Below are positions 57,202 to 64,000 of a stretch of 64,000 nucleotides of DNA, in pieces (position 1 is the stretch's first letter; every line of letters starts with the position of its first letter). Position numbers and translations under genes: made by a program. This stretch comes from Amycolatopsis sacchari (GTDB lineage: Bacteria; Actinomycetota; Actinomycetes; Mycobacteriales; Pseudonocardiaceae). The DNA lies in assembly GCF_900114035.1 (NCBI RefSeq), contig NZ_FORP01000020.1, forward strand, positions 62,001 through 126,000. Direction: 5' to 3'. A model generated the notes under the pieces. The model saw only the letters and a program-made list of their open reading frames with translations. It did no database searches and was not told the origin of the DNA.

Positions 57202-57291
57202 CCGGCCGTCACCAGGAGGCAGTCGCCTAGAATTCCCCGGTAATCGCTTACGTGTGCTCGCCGTGCCGCGGACGAGTCCAGCGGACGCTGA

Positions 57292-58364
<1,073 letters not shown>

Positions 58365-58365
<1 letters not shown>

Positions 58366-60887
58366 TGCGAGTCCCCGTGAGCTGGCTCCTCGAGCATCTC
58401 GACGCCGGCGAGGTCGGACCGCAGGAGCTGGCCGACGCCTTCGTCCGGATCGGCATCGAGGTCGAGGACGTCCAGCCCCTCAACCGGATCACCGGCCCGG
58501 TCGTGGTGGGCCGCGTCGCCGAGATCGAGGAGCTGACCGGCTTCAAGAAGCCGATCCGCTACTGCCGCGTCGAGACCGGCGAGGAGGACCTGCCGGGCGA
58601 CGAGACCGAGGACGAGGACGGGCTGCAGGGCCTGAAGACCCGCGGCATCGTCTGCGGCGCCACCAACTTCGCCGAAGGCGACCTCGTGGTCGTCGCGCTG
58701 CCGGGCAGCGAGCTGCCGGGCGGGTTCGCGATCGCCCAGCGCAAGACCTACGGCCGCATCAGCGACGGCATGATCTGCTCGGCCCGCGAGCTCGGCCTCG
58801 GCGAGGACCACACCGGCATCCTCGTGCTGCCGCCGTCGACGGCCTCGCCCGGCGACGACGCGCGGGAGGTGCTCGGCCTCGAGGACACCGTGCTCGACGT
58901 GGTGCCCACCCCGGACCGCGGCTACGCGTTGTCGGTCCGCGGGCTGGCCCGCGAGCTGGCGTGCGCGCTCGACGTGCCGTTCGGCGACCCGGCCGCGCTC
59001 GACCTGCCCGAGCCGGAGGGCGAGGCCTGGCCGGTCCGCATCGAGGACGAGGACGGCTGCAAGCGGTTCGTGCTGCGCCGGATCACCGGCCTCGACGCCA
59101 CCGCGCCGACGCCCTGGTGGATGCGCCGCCGCCTGCTGCTGGCCGGGATCCGGTCCATCTCGCTGGCCGTGGACGTCACCAACTACGTGATGCTCGAACT
59201 CGGGCACCCGCTGCACGCCTTCGACACGGCGTCGGTGAAGGGCGAGCTGGTGGTGCGCCGCGCCCAGCCCGGCGAGAAGCTCACCACGCTGGACGACGTG
59301 GAGCGCGCGCTCGACCCCGACGACATCGTGATCGCCGACGACAGCGGCGTGATCTCGCTCGCCGGCACGATGGGCGGCGCGAGCACCGAGATCAGCCCGG
59401 AGAGCACCGACGTGCTGCTCGAGGCCGCGCACTGGGACCCGGCGTCGATCAGCCGCACGGCACGCCGGCACAAGCTGTTCTCCGAGGCCGCCAAGCGGTT
59501 CGAGCGGTTCACCGACCCGCAGCTGTGCGCCGCGGCGGTCGAGCTGGCCGCGCGCCTGCTGCGCCGCTACGGCGAGGGCAGCATCCAGCCGGGCCGCACG
59601 GACGTCGGGCACGTCGAGCCGATGGCTCCCGTGACCATGCCGATCGACCTGCCCGACCGCATCGCGGGCGTGCGCTACGAGCGCGGCGTCACCGTGCGGC
59701 GGCTCGGCCAGATCGGCTGCAAGGTCCAGGTCGGCACCTCGGACGAGGGTGCGGCCATCGTCACGGCCGTGCCGCCGAGCTGGCGTGGCGACCTGCTGCA
59801 GCCCGCGGACCTGGTGGAGGAGGTGCTGCGGCTCGAGGGCTACGACAGCATCCCGTCCACGCTGCCGCCCGCGCCGCCGGGCCGGGGCCTCACCGAGACC
59901 CAGCGCCGCCGCCGGACCGTGTCGCGCGCGCTGGCCGAGGCTGGCTACGTCGAGGTGCTGCCGTTCCCGTTCATGTCGCCCGCGACGTGGGACGCGTTCG
60001 GCCTCGCCGAGGACGACGTGCGCCGCCGCACGGTGAAGGTGCGCAACCCGCTGGAAGCCGACAAGGACCAGCTGGCCACCTCGCTGCTGCCGGGGCTGCT
60101 GGAAACCTTGCAGCGCAACGTTTCCCGCGGTTTCCGTGATCTCGCGCTGTTCCACGTCGGACAGGTCGTCCTGCCCAGCGCCGCGCCGGTGCCCATGCCC
60201 GACCTCGGCGTCGCGCACCGGCCCAGCGACGAGGAGCTGGCCCAGCTGGAGGCCGCCGTGCCCGCGCAGCCGCTGCACGTCGCCGTGGTCCTGGCCGGGC
60301 AGCGGATCCGCCCGGGCTGGTGGGGCGACGGCGAACAGGCGAGCTGGGCCGACGCGGTGCAGGCCGCCCGCACGGTCGGCGCCGCCGCCGGGATCGAGCT
60401 GCGCGTGCGTGCCGCCGACCTCGCGCCGTGGCACCCGGGCCGCTGCGCCGAGCTGCTCGTCGGCGACTGGCCGGTGGGGCACGCCGGTGAGCTGCACCCG
60501 AAGGTCGTCGAGGCGCTCGGCCTGCCCAAGCGGACGGTCGCGATGGAACTGGACCTCGACGCGATCCCGCTGCCCGACAGCAGGCCGGCTCCCGCGGTGT
60601 CGCCGTACCCGCCGGTCCTGCTGGACGTCGCGCTCGTGGTCGACGCCAAGGTGCCGGCCGCGGACCTCGCCGAGGCGATCACCGCCGGCGGCGGCGAGCT
60701 GCTGGAGGACGTGACGCTGTTCGACGCCTACACCGGTGACCAGGTGGGCGAGGGCAAGCGGTCGCTGGCCTACAAGCTGCGCTTCCGCGCGCCGGACCGG
60801 ACGCTGACCGTCGAAGAGGCCACGAAGGCCCGCGACGCGGCGGTCGCCGAAGCGGCCACACGGTTCGGCGCGGTGCTGCGGGGCTGA
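58365..60887 (+). CDS. pheT: Phenylalanyl-tRNA synthetase beta subunit
   Basis: 840 residues. Begins MRVPVSWLLEHLDAG; tRNA-binding domain with KKPIRYCRVE and GIVCGATNFAEGDLVVVALPGS; B3/B4 editing region (ISLAVDVTNYVMLELGHPLHAFD); B5 module (VRRLGQIGCKVQ, then PPSWRGDLLQPADLVEEVLRLEGYDSIPS); catalytic-like core; and the C-terminal anticodon-binding (FDX-ACB) domain SPYPPVLLDVALVVD to SLAYKLRFRAPDRTLT. GTG shares one base with the pheS stop (TAGTG), giving tight coupling. Confidence 0.97.
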
Positions 60888-60897
60888 GCTCGTTCCC

Positions 60898-60929
60898 GCG
60901 GTGAGCCTCCGGAGCCGGAGGCTCACCGC
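60898..60929. terminator. Terminator after pheT, overlapping the alkD-like 3' end
   Basis: GCGGTGAGCCTCCGG (60898-60912) pairs perfectly with CCGGAGGCTCACCGC (60915-60929). It serves convergent genes and includes the stop codon of the minus-strand gene. Confidence 0.85.
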
Positions 60930-61621
60930 GGCACGTATTTGAGCGCTTCCCGCACGGACAAGGGCGAAAGCCCGGGATGCGTGGCGACGAACTCGGCGAC
61001 CCAACCGGGGTCCAGCCGCGAGTGCTGCCGCAGCGCCCAGCCGATCCCCTTGCGGAGGAAGAACTCGCGCTCGCCGATGCTCGCTTCGATCGCGTGGGTG
61101 AGCAGGCTGAGGTCCGTCGCCTCCTTGGCGCCGACCTGGCAGATGATCGCCGTCCGCCGCCGCCAGAGGTCCGGGTCCACCGCCCACCGCCGCAGCACCG
61201 GGCCGAGCACGCCGGGCTCGGCCCGCAACAACGGGCCCACCCTGCGGATCGCGATCTCGTCGACGTAGTCCCACCAGGCGCCGGTCACGATCATCTCCTC
61301 GTACAGCGGCAGCAGACCGCTGTCCTGCCACGGCGCGTAGGCACGGTGCCCGGTCAGGTCGATCGCGACGTAGCGTTCCTCCCGGAACTCCGCCTCCCGC
61401 CACAACTCCCTGGTGACGGCTACGAGCGTCGCCTTGTCCGGCAAGGGATGCTCGGCGAACAGCTGCCGGGTCAGCCGCTGCCGGACCGGTTTCGGCACTC
61501 CGCGAAACGGCAGCGCGGACTTCATGTAGGCCCGCATCTCCTCCGCCTTGGCGGGATCTCCCGCCGCCGCGAGCGCCTTCCGGGCCGCCGCTACCAAAGC
61601 GTCCACTGTGTACACCTCCAT
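60923..61621 (-). CDS. DNA alkylation repair (AlkD-like HEAT-repeat) protein
   Basis: 232 residues. The opening AAARKALAAAGDPAKAEEMRAYMKSALPFRGVPKPVRQRL is the typical AlkD-family start; REERYVAIDLTGHRAYAPW, WWDYVDEIAIRRVGPLL and DLWRRRTAIICQVGAKEATD form stacked HEAT-like helices, ending FFLRKGIGWALRQHSRLDPGWVAEFV. AlkD is a glycosylase removing bulky cationic N3/N7-alkylpurines without base flipping. Stand-alone gene with its stop inside the pheT terminator. Confidence 0.92.
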   Translation of the reverse strand: MEVYTVDALVAAARKALAAAGDPAKAEEMRAYMKSALPFRGVPKPVRQRLTRQLFAEHPLPDKATLVAVTRELWREAEFREERYVAIDLTGHRAYAPWQDSGLLPLYEEMIVTGAWWDYVDEIAIRRVGPLLRAEPGVLGPVLRRWAVDPDLWRRRTAIICQVGAKEATDLSLLTHAIEASIGEREFFLRKGIGWALRQHSRLDPGWVAEFVATHPGLSPLSVREALKYVPR

Positions 61622-61739
61622 CGGGTGACGGCTTCAGGCCGGGCTCGGGTGGCGAAACCCGGCCGGATCGGAGAGGTTGTCGCGAGGCGTTGCTCGTTCC
61701 CGCCATGGCGTGGCGGAATTGTCGACGAAAAGGACCACA

Positions 61740-63293
61740 GTGAACAAACTCGTCTCCGCGCTCGCGGCGACCGTTCTGCTCTCCGGTGCCGTGGTCGCAG
61801 GCGGCCCGGCCCACGCGACCCCGGGCGTGCCCGAGTTCGACCCGGCCCCGATCACGTGGGGCGCCTGTGCTTCGGCGGGCCTGCGCAGGGCCGGAGCCGA
61901 GTGCGGCTTCCTGGAGGTACCGCTGGACTACCGCGATCCGGACGGCACCAAGATCTCGCTCGCGGTCTCCCGGGTCCGCCACACCACGCCCGATTTCCAG
62001 GGCGTCATGCTGGTCAACCCCGGTGGCCCCGGTGGCTCCGGCCTCACCCTGTCCGTACTCGGGCGGCACGTGCCCCACGGGGCGGGCGCCTCCTACGACT
62101 GGATCGGCTTCGACCCGCGCGGCGTCGGCGCCAGCAAGCCCGCGCTGGCCTGCGACCCCGGCCGGTTCGGCTACAACCGCTCCGCCTACGTGCCGACCAC
62201 CCCCGAACTTGAGCAGTCGCACCTCGCCTCCGCCGAGGCGTACGCGAACGCGTGTGCCCGGAACGGCGAGCTGCTCGAGCACATGAAGACCACGGACTCC
62301 GCGCGGGACATGGAGTCGCTGCGCAAGGCGCTCGGCCAGGAGCAGATCAACTACTACGGCTTCTCCTACGGCACCTACCTCGGGCAGGTGTACGCGACGT
62401 TGTTCCCACAGCGGGTCCGCCGCATGGTGCTCGACGGCAACGTGGATCCCCGGAAGGTCTGGTACCAGGCCAACCTCGACCAGGACGTGGCCTTCGACCG
62501 CAACATCAAGATCTACTTCGACTGGGTGGCGAAGTACGACGCCGTCTACCACCTCGGCACGTCCGGCGACGCCGTCGAGCGGCTCTGGTACGAGCAGCAG
62601 GAGCAGCTCACGCGGCAGCCCGCGGGAGGTGTGATCGGCCCCGCGGAGTGGACCGACATCTTCCTGCAGGCCGGGTACTACCGCTTCGGGTGGACCGACA
62701 TCGCGGAGGCGTTCAGCGGCTGGGTGCACCGGGGTGACTGGCAGGCGCTCAAGGCGCTCTACGACGACAGCGCCGGCGACGACAACGGTTACGCCGTCTA
62801 CGCCGCCGTGCAGTGCAGCGACGTGCGCTGGCCGGCCGCGTGGGCGAAGTGGCGGGCCGACAACTGGCGGACGCACCAGCGCGCGCCGTTCGAGACGTGG
62901 GCCAACGCCTGGTACAACGCGCCCTGCCTGTTCTGGCCCGCGAAGCCCGGCATCCCGGTCCGCGTCGACGGCACGAAGGTGGCCGGTGCGCTGCTGATCA
63001 GCGAGGAACTCGACGCCGCCACGCCGTTCGAGGGCAGCCTCGAGGTGCGCAGGCTCTTCCCGCGCTCTGCGCTGATCGGCGAGCCCGGCGGGGCGACGCA
63101 CGCCGACTCCCTCAACGGCAACGCGTGCGTGGACGACCAGGTCGCGGACTACCTGGCGACGGGCAAGCTGCCCGCCCGCAAGCGCGGCGAAGGCCCGGAC
63201 ACGACGTGCGACCCGCTGCCCGATCCCGTCCCCGCGGGCGCGGGACGGGCGGAACCGCGCGCGGCGGTGCCGGCCGCGTCCGCGTGGCGCTGA
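61740..63293 (+). CDS. Secreted alpha/beta hydrolase, tripeptidyl-aminopeptidase-like
   Basis: 517 residues from GTG 61740 (AAGGA 5 bases upstream). Sec signal peptide NKLVSALAATVLLSGAVVAG with cleavage near AHA-TP. The enzyme shows ITWGACA, CGFLEVPLDYRDPDG, NPGGPGGSG (oxyanion), DWIGFDPRGVGAS, nucleophile YGFSYGTYLGQVYATLFP and a TAP-like C-terminal domain (SEELDAATPFEGSLEVRRLFP, HADSLNGNACVDDQVADYLATGKLP). Homologues in Streptomyces remove tripeptides from extracellular proteins; some release other groups. Confidence 0.93.
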   Translation: MNKLVSALAATVLLSGAVVAGGPAHATPGVPEFDPAPITWGACASAGLRRAGAECGFLEVPLDYRDPDGTKISLAVSRVRHTTPDFQGVMLVNPGGPGGSGLTLSVLGRHVPHGAGASYDWIGFDPRGVGASKPALACDPGRFGYNRSAYVPTTPELEQSHLASAEAYANACARNGELLEHMKTTDSARDMESLRKALGQEQINYYGFSYGTYLGQVYATLFPQRVRRMVLDGNVDPRKVWYQANLDQDVAFDRNIKIYFDWVAKYDAVYHLGTSGDAVERLWYEQQEQLTRQPAGGVIGPAEWTDIFLQAGYYRFGWTDIAEAFSGWVHRGDWQALKALYDDSAGDDNGYAVYAAVQCSDVRWPAAWAKWRADNWRTHQRAPFETWANAWYNAPCLFWPAKPGIPVRVDGTKVAGALLISEELDAATPFEGSLEVRRLFPRSALIGEPGGATHADSLNGNACVDDQVADYLATGKLPARKRGEGPDTTCDPLPDPVPAGAGRAEPRAAVPAASAWR

Positions 63294-63377
63294 CGGCGTT
63301 GTTTCAGCTCGTCGACGGTGTTTCATCAGGTCCCCCCAGACCGCTCGTGTGTGGTGCCGAGCACGCTACGACAGGGG

Positions 63378-63433
63378 TACGACAATTTCGGACCGCGACC
63401 GCCCGGAAGCGCTCGGTGACGAAAATTGTCGTA
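63378..63433. promoter_or_regulatory. Inverted repeat in the promoter of the HTH-protein gene
   Basis: TACGACAATTT (63378-63388) and AAATTGTCGTA (63423-63433) are perfect inverted arms 34 bases apart. A further half-site TACGACA lies at 63367. TAGCCT (63443-63448) ends 7 bases before ATG 63456, so the right arm lies just upstream of the -10. Looks like a repressor-loop or autoregulatory site. Confidence 0.55.
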
Positions 63434-63455
63434 GGGGGTCGCTAGCCTCCCCGGC

Positions 63456-63932
63456 ATGAACATCATCGAAGAGCACCGGAGCAAGGTCCGGGCCGGAGAA
63501 GACACCTATTCGATCGAGATCACGACCGTGCCGGGCGATGACGGGCCCGCGCGGCTGGTCGTCAGCGTCGGCGGGGCGGGGCCGCAGGGTGACCAGGTCG
63601 CCGACGGGCACCTCGAGGTCGCCGCGGCGGCCGCGGAGACGTTGGGGACCGTGCTGGCGGAAGCGCTGCGACATACGGTGGGCATCACGGGCGCTGGCGG
63701 TCGCCGGGCCCGTGCCCGGCCGGCGAGCCAGGGGCTGCCCTGGACACCGGAGCAGGACGCGGAGCTGGAGAGCCGGTGGATCACCGGCAGTTCCGTCGCG
63801 GACATCGCCGCCGACTTCGGGCGCTCGCCGGGTGCGGTGCGGGCGCGGCTGCCGAGGGTCGGCTGTGATCCCGAGCGTCCGGGGGAGTACCTGCCGGAGC
63901 CACCGAGCAGGCGCCTGGCGGGAGATCCGTGA
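63456..63932 (+). CDS. Small protein with C-terminal helix-turn-helix-like domain
   Basis: 158 residues, no named family recognised. The N-terminal half (RAGEDTYSIEITTVPGDDGPARLVVSVGG) looks like a small beta domain followed by a helix (EVAAAAAETLGTVLAEALRH). The C-terminal part PWTPEQDAELESRWITGSSVADIAADFGRSPGAVRARLPRVG is a Myb/HTH-like DNA-binding segment of the kind seen at the ends of some helicase-linked proteins. The inverted repeat upstream suggests it may bind its own promoter. Leaderless-type -10 before the ATG. Confidence 0.7.
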   Translation: MNIIEEHRSKVRAGEDTYSIEITTVPGDDGPARLVVSVGGAGPQGDQVADGHLEVAAAAAETLGTVLAEALRHTVGITGAGGRRARARPASQGLPWTPEQDAELESRWITGSSVADIAADFGRSPGAVRARLPRVGCDPERPGEYLPEPPSRRLAGDP

Positions 63933-63938
63933 TCGGTA

Positions 63939-63970
63939 CCGGGAGGGCGGCCGGAGCGCCGCCCTCCCGG
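63939..63970 (+). terminator. Hairpin after the HTH-protein gene
   Basis: CCGGGAGGGCGGC (63939-63951) pairs perfectly with GCCGCCCTCCCGG (63958-63970), 13 bp with a 6-base loop, 6 bases after the stop. Confidence 0.8.
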
Positions 63971-64000
63971 GTACGGCACCCTGGCTTTGATTGAACTTGC

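Noticed and set aside
57240-57252. GTAATCGCTTAC before pheS, similar to the LacI operator GTAATCGATTACC
   Set aside because: It differs in the symmetric centre, and control of pheST by a sugar repressor makes no sense; probably chance.

Overview
The window is high-GC actinobacterial chromosome. The gene content points to the Pseudonocardiales, probably an Amycolatopsis-like soil actinomycete: a bifunctional geosmin synthase, an MmpS-type protein, DinB-fold mycothiol-transferase-like proteins, an F420-type DUF385 protein, many GTG starts, and many genes whose start codon lies 6-7 bases after a TANNNT -10 element (leaderless type). This placement rests on recognised families, not on a marker gene. 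I see no tRNA, rRNA, CRISPR array or transposase.

Layout. 0-1.2 kb: 3' part of uvrB, then a degenerate GC-rich repeat spacer. 1.8-7.5 kb: a divergent MarR regulator/TIGR03086 pair, small enzymes, and an ABC-2 exporter whose ATPase is fused to an extracytoplasmic peptidase-like hydrolase. 7.6-11.3 kb: a yybP-ykoY-type (manganese) riboswitch and its TerC gene, an S9 peptidase and a GNAT enzyme. 11.2-12.5 kb: a RES-domain toxin/antitoxin-like pair. 12.5-20.2 kb: a sugar locus with an RbsABC-type importer, a LacI repressor, a fucose/arabinose-type isomerase and an FGGY kinase. Both transcription units there have the same promoter-operator layout. 20-24.7 kb: MgtC, MmpS, FetB-like, DinB and alpha/beta hydrolase genes, with a 1.1-kb repetitive spacer. 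24.9-27.0 kb: geosmin synthase, followed by a 36-bp tandem array that copies the 3' end of the neighbouring rnhA.

28.8-36.2 kb is the most unusual part. It holds a large NACHT NTPase with a RHIM/BASS-like N-terminal motif, a divergent small unknown protein, a two-TM coiled-coil protein, and a trypsin-STAND-TPR protein. The layout resembles actinobacterial NTPase-centred conflict systems. An RNase HI with a long repetitive linker and a Cys-rich C-terminal domain follows the NACHT gene directly. 36.3-41.3 kb: an MBL hydrolase, an acyltransferase and uvrA. 41.5-48.4 kb: a class F sortase with a small secreted protein, an SRPBCC protein, DctA with a DcuSR-type two-component system, an uncharacterised protein and a YbjQ protein.

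48.4-53.9 kb is a D-amino-acid catabolic island: a GntP-type permease, an N-acyl-D-amino-acid deacylase and a DSD1-type PLP enzyme, divergent from an IclR regulator and RidA. 53.9-60.9 kb is a translation block: DUF1844, infC (AUC start, structured leader), rpmI, rplT, a SpoU rRNA methyltransferase with a ~180-residue Ala/Pro insertion, pheS and pheT. The window ends with an AlkD-like protein, a secreted TAP-like hydrolase and a small HTH protein behind an inverted repeat.
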